NCBI RefSeq assembly: GCF_903994035.1
Contig: NZ_CAJEWB010000007.1
Span: 1 to 64,000 of the forward strand
Length of the DNA: 64,000 nt
Reading direction: 5' to 3'
DNA from: Phocicoccus pinnipedialis
Lineage (GTDB): Bacteria; Bacillota; Bacilli; Staphylococcales; Salinicoccaceae
Position 1 is the first letter of the stretch. Every line of letters starts with the position of its first letter. Positions 35,513 through 45,099 of this stretch are shown one piece after another. The translations under genes and the position numbers were made by a program. Below the pieces are notes generated by a model, which searched no databases, was not told the origin of the DNA, and was given only the letters and a program-made list of their open reading frames with translations.

Positions 35513-36574
35513 ATGAGTAAAATAACAGTAGGTTTAATATATGGTGGAAAATCCACTGAATACGAGGTATCTTTACGCAGTGCGAAAAGCGTATTAGATG
35601 AGATCGATAAAGACAAATACAACATTCGTTTAATTCACGTACTTAAAGACGGTACTTGGAGAACAACGACTGAATTAAGTGAAATTGACTTAGAAAATTC
35701 AGATGCTGAAACACTTTACATCGTTCCTGGGAACCAATTTAAAACTGATAAGGGTCCTGTTTCAATTGACGTGATGCTACCTGTGTTACACGGAACTTAT
35801 GGTGAAGATGGAAACGTTCAAGGTGCATTTAACAGCGCAGGAGTTGCATTTGTTGGTTGTAATACGCGTTCAAGTGCAATTGCGATGGATAAAGATATCA
35901 CTAAGCGATTACTCACACTCGCAGGGATTGATGTTGCAAGAGGCATTGTATTAAATGATTATGAGTGTGATACATGCTCATTTACAGATGCGAGTGAAAA
36001 ATTAGGTACACCAATGTTCATTAAGCCAGCAAACCAAGGATCTTCTGTTGGTGTATTTAAAGTAGTCGATGAAAAAGAATACAATCATGCCTTAAGCGAA
36101 GCATTCAAATTCGATACTAAAGTCTTAATTGAAGAAGCAATCGTAGGTCGTGAAATCGAAGTATCTGTTTTAGGAAATGAAGAGTTATTTATTTCTGTTC
36201 CTGGAGAAATCGTATCTAACGTTGATTTTTATGACTATGAATCAAAATATCTAACAGACGATGGTGCGACACTTATGATTCCAGCAGAAATTACTGAGGA
36301 TGAAAAGATAAAAATTCAAGACGTTGCATACCGCACGTTTAAGACACTCGACTGCGAAGGGTTCTCACGTGTTGACGTATTCTTAACAGAAACGGGTCAA
36401 GTACTTGTAAACGAAATTAATACATTACCGGGATTCACTTCAATTTCTATGTATCCTAAACTTATCGAAGTTTCTGGAATCTCATATCGTGAACTATTAG
36501 ATGAACTAATCCACCTCGCTTTAAATCGTCATGAAAAAGAAGTTGCACTTATGACAAACAATCCATTATTTTAA
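35513..36574 (+). CDS. ddl: D-alanine--D-alanine ligase
   Basis: ATP-grasp enzyme making the D-Ala-D-Ala dipeptide for peptidoglycan. G-G-K-S-T-E-Y-E-V-S-L at the N-terminus, H-G-T-Y-G-E-D-G near residue 95, K-P-A-N-Q-G-S-S-V-G near 173 and the C-terminal E-I-N-T-L-P-G-F-T. The phenylalanine/tyrosine position could not be used to judge vancomycin-type specificity. ATG with GAGGGA upstream, 353 residues. Confidence 0.97.
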   Translation: MSKITVGLIYGGKSTEYEVSLRSAKSVLDEIDKDKYNIRLIHVLKDGTWRTTTELSEIDLENSDAETLYIVPGNQFKTDKGPVSIDVMLPVLHGTYGEDGNVQGAFNSAGVAFVGCNTRSSAIAMDKDITKRLLTLAGIDVARGIVLNDYECDTCSFTDASEKLGTPMFIKPANQGSSVGVFKVVDEKEYNHALSEAFKFDTKVLIEEAIVGREIEVSVLGNEELFISVPGEIVSNVDFYDYESKYLTDDGATLMIPAEITEDEKIKIQDVAYRTFKTLDCEGFSRVDVFLTETGQVLVNEINTLPGFTSISMYPKLIEVSGISYRELLDELIHLALNRHEKEVALMTNNPLF

Positions 36575-36579
36575 CAATC

Positions 36580-36625
36580 ACACCTGTACATTGAAAATAC
36601 ACACTTCAATATACAGGTGTTTTTC
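36580..36625 (+). terminator. Terminator after ddl
   Basis: ACACCTGTA(C)ATTGAA pairs with TTCAATATACAGGTGT, followed by TTTTT. Confidence 0.8.
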
Positions 36626-36670
36626 TTATGGTAAAATAAAGTTAATTATAAAAAAGGGGATAGTTAAGTT

Positions 36671-37897
36671 ATGAAAGAAAAACTTATTGAAAGACTCACA
36701 AGATATACAACGATTGATACTCAATCTGATGCATCTAGTACGTCTGTACCTTCAACACAGAAACAGTTTGATCTTCTAAATGTTTTAAAAGAAGAGCTCC
36801 AAAAGATTGGTTTAGAAGACATTATTTTAGACGACAATGGTTACCTGTTCGCAACTTTAAGAGGTCAAAATAAAGATGCGAAAACAGTTGGATTCCTAGC
36901 ACACGTTGACACAGCTACTGACTTCACAGGTACAAATGTAAAACCACAAGTTGTTGAATACCGAGGTGGAGATATTCTTTTAAATAAAGCACTAGGTGTC
37001 TCTATTACAGAATCACAATTCCCAGCTTTAAAAAATTACGTTGGACATACTCTTATGACAACAGACGGTACCACTCTTCTTGGTGCGGACAACAAAGCAG
37101 GTATCGCAGAAATTATCACAGCTGTTGAACACTTAAAGAATAATCCAGCTGACAATATAGGAGACGTAAGAATTGCTTTCACACCAGACGAAGAAATTGG
37201 GCGTGGACCGCATAATTTTGATGTTGAAAAATTTGGAGCAGACTTTGCATATACTGTAGACGGGGGCCCAGTCGGAGAGCTTCAATATGAAAGCTTTAAC
37301 GCTGCAGGGGTAAAAGTCACTGTTCATGGAACGAACGTTCACCCAGGTACTGCAAAAGACGTTATGGTGAATTCAGGACGTATTGCTGCTGAGTTTATCT
37401 TACAGTTTGATGAGAAAGACACACCTGAGCATACGAAAGGATATGAAGGGTTCTTCCACTTATTAGAAATCAACGGTACGACAGAAAAGACAGTTTTAGA
37501 ATACATTATCAGAGACCATGACAAAGAAAAATTTAAAGTACGTAAGCAACAGATGGTGGATGCTGTTAAAGCATTACAAGATAAACACACGAAAGCTAAA
37601 ATTGAGCTCGAAATGGAAGACCAGTACTACAACATGAAAGACAAGATCGAACCACATATGGAAATCATTGAATATGCTAAAAAAGCAATGGAGTCATTAG
37701 ATATTGCTCCGATCATTGAGCCAATTAGAGGAGGTACAGACGGATCACAACTTTCATATATGGGACTTCCGACGCCAAACATATTTACAGGAGGAGAAAA
37801 CTTCCATGGTAAATACGAATTCGCATCAATAGACGACATGGAAAAATCAGTGAAAACAATTATCGAAATCATAAAACGAGTAGGTGAAGATAGCTAA
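36671..37897 (+). CDS. pepT: Peptidase T (tripeptide aminopeptidase)
   Basis: M20 dizinc aminopeptidase acting on cytosolic tripeptides. Zinc motifs H-V-D-T-A near residue 78, [10 protein letters not shown] near 138-147, D-E-E-I-G-R-G near 172-178 and a late H-G-K-Y-E-F. 408 residues, standard. ATG start; the nearest binding site is GGGGAT about 8 bases before. Confidence 0.95.
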   Translation: MKEKLIERLTRYTTIDTQSDASSTSVPSTQKQFDLLNVLKEELQKIGLEDIILDDNGYLFATLRGQNKDAKTVGFLAHVDTATDFTGTNVKPQVVEYRGGDILLNKALGVSITESQFPALKNYVGHTLMTTDGTTLLGADNKAGIAEIITAVEHLKNNPADNIGDVRIAFTPDEEIGRGPHNFDVEKFGADFAYTVDGGPVGELQYESFNAAGVKVTVHGTNVHPGTAKDVMVNSGRIAAEFILQFDEKDTPEHTKGYEGFFHLLEINGTTEKTVLEYIIRDHDKEKFKVRKQQMVDAVKALQDKHTKAKIELEMEDQYYNMKDKIEPHMEIIEYAKKAMESLDIAPIIEPIRGGTDGSQLSYMGLPTPNIFTGGENFHGKYEFASIDDMEKSVKTIIEIIKRVGEDS

Positions 37898-37928
37898 ATA
37901 TATAGAGTGACTATAAAGTATAACCCAT

Positions 37929-37967
37929 AAAAAAACACGCTATTCATAGAGGAATAGCGTGTTTTTT
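37929..37967. terminator. Bidirectional terminator
   Basis: AAAACACGCTATTC / GAATAGCGTGTTTT, 14-bp stem with a 6-base loop, between pepT and the convergent MFS gene. Confidence 0.9.
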
Positions 37968-38048
37968 AAGTTTTAAATAAAATTTATTTTCTTCTCAATT
38001 CATTCTAACAGAAAACATGCAACTGGTTGCTACATCTCTTTATAAATA

Positions 38049-39530
38049 TTATTCTTTTCGTTTAATTTTATGTGATTCACCGATAGGTCTAACGGCTGTA
38101 AGCCCCTCATCCATCTTCTCAGACGAGTATGCTGGTTTTAAAAAGAGTGATGTGATTAGTCCAATTGCCATAAATATGGATCCTATAAAGAAACTTAAGT
38201 TAATACCGTCAAGCATCGCTTGATTTGTTTCTAATATTGTAGGGTTCGCAACTCCTCTTAGTCTAAAGTTCATATAGCCTTGCATTACTGAGATTAAAAC
38301 TGCAATACCAACTGCTCCTGATACTTGGTTCATCATACTATTTAAAGATGATCCATCTGGCGTCAATTCTCTTGGTAAGTCATTCATACCGTTTGTCATG
38401 ACTGGTGTGTTCACCATCGTCATCCCAAGTGCACGAATCATATACAGCGTGAGTAGGTAACTAAAACTTGTGTCAAATGTCAGTCTACTGAACATATACG
38501 TTGTGACAGTTGCAAGGAGCAACCCACTGATCGCAAGCCATTTAGGTCCTATCTTGTCGAATAATTTACCAGATACTGGAGATAGGAATCCCATGATTAA
38601 AGCACCTGGTAACAATAATAGTCCAGTCTCAAGCGGACTTCTACCTTGAATCTCCTGTAAGAATACTGGTACGAGAATCATACCAGCAAATAGTCCCATG
38701 TTTGAAGCAGAACTGATAATCGCACCAAGTGTATACATCTTGTGTTTATACACTCGGAAGTTCAACATCGGCATTTGTAGCTTCATTTGTCTCATTATAT
38801 ATAGGTAAACTAAGATTAGACCAATAATGATTGGTGCAAGTGTAACTACTGAAAGTAATTTATGATCACCTGCAGAAACTAATCCGTATAGTAACAATCC
38901 GAATCCGAGTGTCGAAAGAATCACGGATTGAATATCCAGTACCGCGTTGCGCGTGTGTTTTATCTCAGGTAGTAATTTATATCCAACGACAAGAATGATA
39001 GATATGATTGGTAACATCATTATAAATAGCATATGCCATGAATATGATTGAACAATGAAACCTGAAAGTGTTGGACCAATTGCTGGCGCGAAGAACATCA
39101 CTAGACTGAACAGCCCCATTGCTGTACCACGTTTCTCAGGTGGGAAGCTACGTATCATTGTATTCATAAGTAGTGGCATAAGTATACTTGACCCAGCTGC
39201 TTGTGTCATACGACCGATAATCAGCATAGGGAAATTAAGTGAAAAACCTGCAATTGTAGCACCTAATAAGAATAAGCTCATTGCAGATAAGAATATTTGC
39301 CTAGCGCTAAATTTATTCATTAGATATGCTGTCGTTGGGATTACAATTCCAGCCACAAGCATGTATGATGTAGATACCCATTGCACAGTACCAGTAGATA
39401 CACCAAATTCATTTTTAATGGCAGGCAACGCGACATTTAAGAAAGTATTAGAAAGAAAAGCAATAAAAGCACCAGTGATTAATATCGCTATCAATCGATA
39501 ATCTGGTTTGTTAGTTGTAGTTTTTGACAA
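38049..39530 (-). CDS. DHA2-family multidrug efflux MFS transporter
   Basis: About 14 membrane helices, proton-driven drug efflux type. G-R-M-T-Q-A-A-G-S-S-I-L-M-P (motif C-like region) near residues 109-122 and the N-terminal F-L-N-V-A-L-P-A-I motif (about 31-39) match the EmrB/QacA/LmrS group. The TTG start is set by GGAGGCG on the minus strand. Substrate unknown. The basic C-terminal tail is ordinary. Confidence 0.88.
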   Translation of the reverse strand: MSKTTTNKPDYRLIAILITGAFIAFLSNTFLNVALPAIKNEFGVSTGTVQWVSTSYMLVAGIVIPTTAYLMNKFSARQIFLSAMSLFLLGATIAGFSLNFPMLIIGRMTQAAGSSILMPLLMNTMIRSFPPEKRGTAMGLFSLVMFFAPAIGPTLSGFIVQSYSWHMLFIMMLPIISIILVVGYKLLPEIKHTRNAVLDIQSVILSTLGFGLLLYGLVSAGDHKLLSVVTLAPIIIGLILVYLYIMRQMKLQMPMLNFRVYKHKMYTLGAIISSASNMGLFAGMILVPVFLQEIQGRSPLETGLLLLPGALIMGFLSPVSGKLFDKIGPKWLAISGLLLATVTTYMFSRLTFDTSFSYLLTLYMIRALGMTMVNTPVMTNGMNDLPRELTPDGSSLNSMMNQVSGAVGIAVLISVMQGYMNFRLRGVANPTILETNQAMLDGINLSFFIGSIFMAIGLITSLFLKPAYSSEKMDEGLTAVRPIGESHKIKRKE

Positions 39531-39581
39531 AAAGACGCCTCCAATTCAAAATGATAATATATTGAACATTAATATGAACAG

Positions 39582-39758
39582 TTAATCTAAATATTTATTG
39601 TCAATTAGGGTATAGATATAAAAGCCGGCAACAGCTCCAATCACAATAGCAAGCGAAATATTTCTTGAACCGAGTGATGGAATAACTAAATCAAGTATAA
39701 AATGTGAAATTAAAATCATTACAGCGATTGATATAAATACAGTAAGCAATTTTGTCAT
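39582..39758 (-). CDS. Small two-helix membrane protein
   Basis: 58 residues; helices at about 3-22 and 33-52. ATG 39758 is 5 bases after GGGGGAGA, so a translated gene is likely. It lies 51 bases upstream of the MFS gene on the same strand and may be co-transcribed. Not recognised. Confidence 0.65.
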   Translation of the reverse strand: MTKLLTVFISIAVMILISHFILDLVIPSLGSRNISLAIVIGAVAGFYIYTLIDNKYLD

Positions 39759-39870
39759 TCTGTCTCCCCCTTTACTCAAATTAACAACATATAGTATGAT
39801 ACACCGTATTAAGGGTAGAAAACAATAAATAAGTTCGATAACCGAAATATAATTATGAAAGAGGGTTACT

Positions 39871-40662
39871 ATGGATAATTTACATAAATTTGAATATGAA
39901 TTCTATGAAAACAGAAATGATATACCGGACGAGTTTTTAGAGGAGTTAAAGATTAGAGGCGTTGATTTAAAAGGCAAGAAGGTTCTTGATTTAGGTGCAG
40001 GACCGGGATTTTTAAGTGCAATGATGGCTGACGAAGGGGCAATTGTCGATGCAGTCGAACCTTCAGAAACATTTATTAAACTGGGAGAAGAATATACAGA
40101 AGGTAAAAATGTAACGTTCATTCAAGGTGTTGCAGAAACAATTCCTTTAAAAGAAAAGAAGTATGATATAGTGATCGCACTTCGAGCATGGCAATACTTC
40201 GATAGCGGAAAAGCGATAAAAGAAGTTGTACGTCTATTAAAACCAAATGGTTTTCTCGTTATTTCTGACATCGGATTTAGAGTAAACAATAAGATGATGA
40301 AAGAAACAATGAAAATTATTAAGGAATCAGCTAAAGGTGAAAAATTAGATCCAGCTGGTTCAAAAAAGTATTCTATTCAAATGATCAATGGTTTCCCCGT
40401 AGAGTGGTTCAGCGAACTTAAGTTTGAGAAATTCGACTTAAGAGAGTTGTTTAAGAAAGATTACAGACTTAAGTTTACAGACGAAGCATGGACAAAGCGT
40501 ATCGAAACATCATCTTGGTTGTCACGACATAGTGATAAACGCAAACAAGAGGTAGTTGAGCATCTTACAGAAATGCTTAAAGACATTGATAAAGACAAAA
40601 AACACAAAGTGCCACATGTACTTTCTACAATGATTCTAAAGAACAAAAATAAAGAAAAATAA
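39871..40662 (+). CDS. Class I SAM-dependent methyltransferase
   Basis: Rossmann methyltransferase with motif I V-L-D-L-G-A-G-P-G-F (residues 38-47), acidic D-A-V-E-P-S (60-65) and the Y-D-I-V-I-A motif IV strand. Methyltransf_11/UbiE-like; substrate unknown. 263 residues, ATG with GAGGG upstream, own terminator. Confidence 0.85.
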   Translation: MDNLHKFEYEFYENRNDIPDEFLEELKIRGVDLKGKKVLDLGAGPGFLSAMMADEGAIVDAVEPSETFIKLGEEYTEGKNVTFIQGVAETIPLKEKKYDIVIALRAWQYFDSGKAIKEVVRLLKPNGFLVISDIGFRVNNKMMKETMKIIKESAKGEKLDPAGSKKYSIQMINGFPVEWFSELKFEKFDLRELFKKDYRLKFTDEAWTKRIETSSWLSRHSDKRKQEVVEHLTEMLKDIDKDKKHKVPHVLSTMILKNKNKEK

Positions 40663-40667
40663 CACGT

Positions 40668-40697
40668 AAGCGCAAAGACATTTGCGCTTATTTTTTT
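40668..40697 (+). terminator. Terminator after the methyltransferase gene
   Basis: AAGCGCAAA-GACA-TTTGCGCTT stem-loop followed by ATTTTTTT. Confidence 0.9.
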
Positions 40698-40706
40698 ATG
40701 CAACTT

Positions 40707-40812
40707 TTAAGATAACGATTACATTTAAGGTGAAATTTCATAGTATTTTTACACGTAAGGTTCTAATTCTTATCAGAAAAATCATAAAAACTCAAAGAAA
40801 ACGTTATCTTAA
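40707..40812. repeat. 11-bp inverted repeat in AT-rich intergenic DNA
   Basis: TTAAGATAACG at 40707-40717 and CGTTATCTTAA at 40802-40812 are perfect complements 84 bases apart. The gene-free stretch 40698-41047 is otherwise very AT-rich. A promoter-like TTGATA ... TATAAT region at 40959-40981 precedes the small gene at 41048. Confidence 0.5.
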
Positions 40813-41047
40813 GAATTATTATACACTTTTATGCATGTAAAGGATTGTTTAAAATATTTTCGTAATTATATTTTATTAATTTTTATATATTATTAAAATA
40901 ACTGAATTTTTTAAAGAGATGAACTTTGAGAAAAAGCAATCAAAAACATTGAAAAACGTTGATATATAAGGTATTATAATAAGTGTTAAGAGCCGCATGG
41001 GTATATACGAATAATGAAATAAAAATTTATTTATAGGGGGAAAAAAG

Positions 41048-41182
41048 TTGTATACTACATCAATTATTCCAGTAGAACAACGCATCAAAGAATTCAAAGA
41101 GGTAGCGATGAACAACACTAGACTAAAAGAGAACAAAGATAGTCGTAAGAATCGTTCATTCATCTCTAAATTAGTCGGCTAA
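41048..41182 (+). CDS. Small basic protein (44 residues), unknown function
   Basis: TTG start exactly 7 bases after ATAGGGGG, a TATTATAAT -10-like element about 65 bases upstream, and an intrinsic terminator at 41218-41257 make this a complete transcription unit. The protein is hydrophilic and basic (many K, R, N), with no membrane segment: it opens M-Y-T-T-S-I-I-P-V-E-Q-R-I-K-E-F-K-E and ends I-S-K-L-V-G. The opposite-strand frame at 40876-41163 is rejected in its favour. Family not recognised. Confidence 0.6.
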   Translation: MYTTSIIPVEQRIKEFKEVAMNNTRLKENKDSRKNRSFISKLVG

Positions 41183-41217
41183 TCCGTATTTTTATGAGTT
41201 TTTAAGTGTGAAAAAGA

Positions 41218-41257
41218 TAAAGACGTCCATTCCTTAAAGTAGGAAGGGCGTCTTTTT
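41218..41257 (+). terminator. Terminator of the 44-residue gene
   Basis: AAAGACGTCC-ATTCC ... GGAAGGGCGTCTTT stem with one or two mismatches, followed by a T run; also usable on the opposite strand for the convergent VOC gene. Confidence 0.75.
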
Positions 41258-41650
41258 TTAATTTAAATTGAGCTGCCATGAGAATCCAAAAGGATCGCTA
41301 ACCCATGCAAACTGTTTACTAAAACCATAATCATCTAGTGGCATCAAAATGGCACCTTTAGATTTAATCTTGTTATAGTATCTAGTTAGATCATCTGTCG
41401 ATTCACATTCAACAAAGAGACTTGTAGATGGTGTGAATGAAAAGTTGTGAGAGATAGAAGAATCAGATATCATGATATTTTGTTCTCCGATTCTGATTAA
41501 GCCTTGCATGATCTTACCTTCCCAACCCTTCGATTCTGGACCAAATTTATTTAAGAAAATAACTTCTACATCATCGAATACAGACTGATAGAACATAATT
41601 GCTTCCTCAGCACGTCCTTCGAACATGAGAAAGGGTGTGATTGATTTCAT
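41258..41650 (-). CDS. VOC/PhnB-like family protein
   Basis: 130-residue vicinal-oxygen-chelate fold of the PhnB-like (3-dmu-9_3-mt) type: I-T-P-F-L-M-F-E-G-R-A-E-E-A-I-x-F-Y near the start, D-P-F-G-F-S-W-Q at the end. Function within this family is generally unknown. ATG 41650 after GGAGG. Monocistronic. Confidence 0.85.
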   Translation of the reverse strand: MKSITPFLMFEGRAEEAIMFYQSVFDDVEVIFLNKFGPESKGWEGKIMQGLIRIGEQNIMISDSSISHNFSFTPSTSLFVECESTDDLTRYYNKIKSKGAILMPLDDYGFSKQFAWVSDPFGFSWQLNLN

Positions 41651-41772
41651 AAATTTAACCTCCATATTAATTATGTAGTCCTAGTATATCAGACGCTTAA
41701 ACAAATCTTGAATATTGAATAATCGCAACATTTCTTATAAAATTAAATTATTGTGCGAAAGGAGAGAGAGAG

Positions 41773-42666
41773 ATGGACGAAAAGAAGAAAAAGAAATTTA
41801 GGGAGTTTGAAAAGAAGAAACTTCCTATTTCACGCAAGATGACGGTGCAGACTCTCATAAACTTAGTTGTAATCACTATCGGGTCATTTCTGTTTGCCAT
41901 CGGCGTAAATACATTCATGATTGGTGGAGGCCTTGCTGAAGGTGGGGTTATTGGTCTATCAATCATCATGTATTATGCATTTGGTTACTCTCCAGCACTT
42001 ACGAACTTCCTTATTAACATGTTATTGCTCGCTGTCGGATTTAAGTTCTTATCGAAGCGAGCAATGATTTATACACTGTTCACAGTTCCAATGAACTCTC
42101 TCATGATCTGGCTCACTGAAACGTGGATATTTAAGACAGATCAAATCATCATCAATATGGTATTCGGTGGTCTGTTAATTGGGCTAGGTATTGGTTTAAT
42201 CTTTAGAGTAGGGTCAACAACAGCAGGAACAACTATCTTAGCCCGTATTGCGAACAAATACTTAGACGTAAACGTTTCATACGCATTGTTATTCTTTGAT
42301 CTGATCGTTATTACAATCGGTTTAACTGTAATGGATTTAGAACGAATTCTATTAACAGTAATTGCTTTATACATCGCGACTAAAGTGATGGACTTCATTA
42401 TTGAGGGCATGAATCCGAAGAAGGCGGTCACAATCATATCAAAACGCCCAGAAGTACTAGCGAAGCTGATAACCGTTGATATTGAACGCGGTGTGACGAT
42501 ATTAAAGGGTAAAGGATATTACACACAAGAAAATAAAGAAGTGCTTTATGTTGTGATCAATAAGAACCAACTATCTCGTTTAAAACGACTGATTAAGAAC
42601 AATGACGAAGAAGCGTTTGTAATTGTCCACGACGTGAACGATGTCTTAGGTAACTTCTTAATATAA
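41773..42666 (+). CDS. YitT family membrane protein (DUF2179)
   Basis: A short lysine-rich N-terminus, five to six membrane helices (about 28-200, with G-G-G-L-A-E-G-G-V-I-G-L-S near residue 48-60 and the R-V-G-S-T-T-A-G-T loop), then a cytosolic DUF2179 domain (about 215-297). Function unknown. ATG with AAAGGAGAG upstream, own terminator. Confidence 0.9.
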   Translation: MDEKKKKKFREFEKKKLPISRKMTVQTLINLVVITIGSFLFAIGVNTFMIGGGLAEGGVIGLSIIMYYAFGYSPALTNFLINMLLLAVGFKFLSKRAMIYTLFTVPMNSLMIWLTETWIFKTDQIIINMVFGGLLIGLGIGLIFRVGSTTAGTTILARIANKYLDVNVSYALLFFDLIVITIGLTVMDLERILLTVIALYIATKVMDFIIEGMNPKKAVTIISKRPEVLAKLITVDIERGVTILKGKGYYTQENKEVLYVVINKNQLSRLKRLIKNNDEEAFVIVHDVNDVLGNFLI

Positions 42667-42672
42667 CTACTA

Positions 42673-42703
42673 AAGATGAGATTATTAAATCTCATCTTTT
42701 TTT
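42673..42703 (+). terminator. Terminator after the YitT gene
   Basis: AAGATGAGATT-ATTA-AATCTCATCTT stem followed by TTTTT, ending 20 bases before pxpB. Any separate pxp promoter must overlap it or lie inside the YitT gene, so partial read-through is likely. Confidence 0.85.
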
Positions 42704-42723
42704 ACATAAAGGACGAAGTAGGT

Positions 42724-43392
42724 ATGATTATAAAAGAAATTTCAGAAGATAGACTAGTGATTTTTCAAGATAAACACACATATACTGATAGACAACATGA
42801 AGTGCTGATATCTTTGATGTATAAAATTGAGGATAGCAAACTACCATTATTGAATGTAAACGTTTCTTATAACAGCGTGACGGTACAATGGGATATCTTT
42901 AAGGTAGATGTTGAAACGGTAAAGAAAAATCTTCTTACTATATGCGAAAGCTTAGAGGACCTAGACATTAAAGTTACGAAGAAAAATATCATTGAAATAC
43001 CCGTCTGTTATGATCCGGAATTTGGAATTGATCAAGATAAATTTGCCGTCTCATTAGAAGAACTCATTAATCGTCATACGGAACCAGAATATCGTGTGTA
43101 TATGATTGGTTTCCTACCAGGCTTCATGTATCTCGGTGGTCTAGATGAAAAATTGCATATGAAAAGACTTGTGATTCCACGTAAAAAAATTGATAAGGGG
43201 AGCGTTGGCATTGCCGGTGGACAGACAGGTGTCTATCCGCAAATCGCACCAGGTGGGTGGAATATCATAGGTAAGACACCATTAGAAATGGTAAAAGAGG
43301 GTATTCCTATCGTAAATCCTGGAGATTATGTGAAATTTTACTCTATTTCAAAAGATGAGTATTGGAGGCTATATAATGATAAGGATAATTAA
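42724..43392 (+). CDS. pxpB: 5-oxoprolinase subunit PxpB (KipI family)
   Basis: One of three subunits of the prokaryotic ATP-dependent 5-oxoprolinase. C-terminal motifs F-L-P-G-F-M-Y-L-G-G-L near residue 130-140, V-P-R-K-x-I-type I-P-R-K-K-I, G-S-V-G-I-A-G-G-Q-T-G-V-Y and P-G-G-W-N-I-I-G-K-T-P are the PxpB/KipI signature. ATG 42724 is chosen as start of conserved sequence; binding site weak (AGTAGG, close). Overlaps pxpC by 17 bases. Confidence 0.92.
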   Translation: MIIKEISEDRLVIFQDKHTYTDRQHEVLISLMYKIEDSKLPLLNVNVSYNSVTVQWDIFKVDVETVKKNLLTICESLEDLDIKVTKKNIIEIPVCYDPEFGIDQDKFAVSLEELINRHTEPEYRVYMIGFLPGFMYLGGLDEKLHMKRLVIPRKKIDKGSVGIAGGQTGVYPQIAPGGWNIIGKTPLEMVKEGIPIVNPGDYVKFYSISKDEYWRLYNDKDN

Positions 43393-44287
43393 GCCGGGAA
43401 TGTATTCATCTATTCAAGATTCGGGTCGGAGTGGTACAGAGAGATACGGGCAGAGCGAATCTGGAGCAATGAATTATCGTGCAATGATGCTATCGAATAA
43501 GATGCTTGATAACCCTCTGAACAATCCTGTGATTGAAATGACAGTTGTAGGACCAGAATTTGAAGTACTTGATAATATTACTATCGCGGTGTTTGGGACA
43601 GAGAAAATAACACTAAATGGTTCGGTTATTACGACAAAGTCTTATATCAAACTTTCTAAAGGAGATCATGTGAAAGTTGGAAGGTTGCTCGATGCGAGAG
43701 GGTATATGGCTTTTCGCGGGAAGATAATATCAGATGAAGCATTTGGTAGTCAGTCGACACATAGTCAGTTAAGTAGTATTAAAGCTTTGAAGGCCGGAGA
43801 CATTATTGAAGTGGACATAGTCAATGAACCACGCTTAGCAAAAAAGAAAATGTCTAAGTATCCAACTGTTAAAACCTATAAAGGAAAGCCAGTGATACGA
43901 GTGATACTAGGTGAAGATACAGATCATATACACAATCTAAATGTATTTTTTAAAGAGCCGTATACAATAAAATCAGATTCCAATCGTATGGCAATAAAAC
44001 TGATGGGCAAAAGTATTCAAGCGGATAACTACGATATTGTTAGCGACGCTACGAGACTTGGACTCATACAAGTAACAAAAGATGGTAACCCAATGATACT
44101 CATGAATGATCGTCAAACAACTGGTGGTTATTTAAGATTAGGGACTGTCGCAAAAATTGATTTACCCGTACTCGTTGACCAGCGACTAGAGGGTAATGTT
44201 TATTTCGAGGAAGTCACAATTGAAGAAGCAAGAAGTCTCTTTATGGAAGAGATGGAGCGTATTGAGGGGTCGTATTATTTACCGTAG
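43376..44287 (+). CDS. pxpC: 5-oxoprolinase subunit PxpC (KipA family)
   Basis: Biotin-carboxylase-like-fold partner of PxpB. I-x-x-P-G-M-Y-S-S-I-Q-D-S-G-R near residues 4-18, G-A-M-N-Y-R-A near 30-36, and the late D-R-Q-T-T-G-G-Y-L-R-L-G. 303 residues. ATG 43376, 7 bases after TTGGAGG inside pxpB. Confidence 0.92.
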   Translation: MIRIIKPGMYSSIQDSGRSGTERYGQSESGAMNYRAMMLSNKMLDNPLNNPVIEMTVVGPEFEVLDNITIAVFGTEKITLNGSVITTKSYIKLSKGDHVKVGRLLDARGYMAFRGKIISDEAFGSQSTHSQLSSIKALKAGDIIEVDIVNEPRLAKKKMSKYPTVKTYKGKPVIRVILGEDTDHIHNLNVFFKEPYTIKSDSNRMAIKLMGKSIQADNYDIVSDATRLGLIQVTKDGNPMILMNDRQTTGGYLRLGTVAKIDLPVLVDQRLEGNVYFEEVTIEEARSLFMEEMERIEGSYYLP

Positions 44288-44336
44288 GGGCCCTAGTTTT
44301 GATAAGCTATAACTATGTTTAAGTGGAGGAAATAGT

Positions 44337-45098
44337 ATGAAAACTATTGATATTAATGCAGATTTAGGTGAAAGTTTTGGTGCCTACACTATAGGCAATG
44401 ACGAGAAGTTATTACCGCTCGTCACAAGCGCGAATGTCGCGTGTGGATTTCATGCCTCTGATCCTGAAACTTTGATACATACAATTGACTTAGTAAAACA
44501 GAATAATGTAGCACTAGGTGCACATCCAGGGTATAGAGATTTAGAAGGCTTTGGTAGGCGTGACATGTCTTTATCCTATAAAGAGGTGTATTCACTCGTA
44601 AAATACCAACTCGCAGCTGTAGATGGACTATCTAAAAGCGTAGGTGTAAAGATGAAGTACGTGAAGCCACACGGCGCACTGTATAATAAATCAGAAGTCT
44701 GTGAAGAAACGAGACGAGCGATTATAGATAGTATATACGACTATAACGCGTCTCTTTACGTCATGGGTATGTCGATGGGGAAACTCGTGGGTTGTGCAGC
44801 TGAAAAAGGCTTACAGGTCATCAATGAAGTATTCTTAGACCGTGCGTACAACGATAATAGAACGTTAGTCTCTAGAAGTATCGAAGGTGCGATGATCACG
44901 GACCCTATGGTTGCATCGGAGCGTATTATAGAGATGATTGAAGCAGGAGTTGTCAAAACAATCACTGGTAAGAAAATCCCGATTCAAGTCGACAGCATTT
45001 GCGTTCACGGAGACACAGATGGTGCAGTTCAATTTTTAAAGGATATATTTAATGAGTTAAAGAATAAAAATTATCAATTTCAAAGTGCGGTGAGTTGA
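44337..45098 (+). CDS. pxpA: 5-oxoprolinase subunit PxpA (LamB/YcsF family)
   Basis: Third subunit, opening the 5-oxoproline ring to glutamate with ATP. D-I-N-A-D-L-G-E-S-F-G at residues 4-14, A-N-V-A-C-G-F-H-A-S-D near 32-42, K-P-H-G-A-L-Y-N near 103-110 and V-H-G-D late. 253 residues; ATG 49 bases after pxpC with GGAGG upstream. Confidence 0.95.
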   Translation: MKTIDINADLGESFGAYTIGNDEKLLPLVTSANVACGFHASDPETLIHTIDLVKQNNVALGAHPGYRDLEGFGRRDMSLSYKEVYSLVKYQLAAVDGLSKSVGVKMKYVKPHGALYNKSEVCEETRRAIIDSIYDYNASLYVMGMSMGKLVGCAAEKGLQVINEVFLDRAYNDNRTLVSRSIEGAMITDPMVASERIIEMIEAGVVKTITGKKIPIQVDSICVHGDTDGAVQFLKDIFNELKNKNYQFQSAVS

Positions 45099-45099
45099 G

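Noticed and set aside
40876-41163. Minus-strand 95-codon frame rich in hydrophobic residues
   Set aside because: It lies opposite the 44-residue gene that has its own binding site and terminator, has no ribosome binding site itself, and reflects AT-rich composition.
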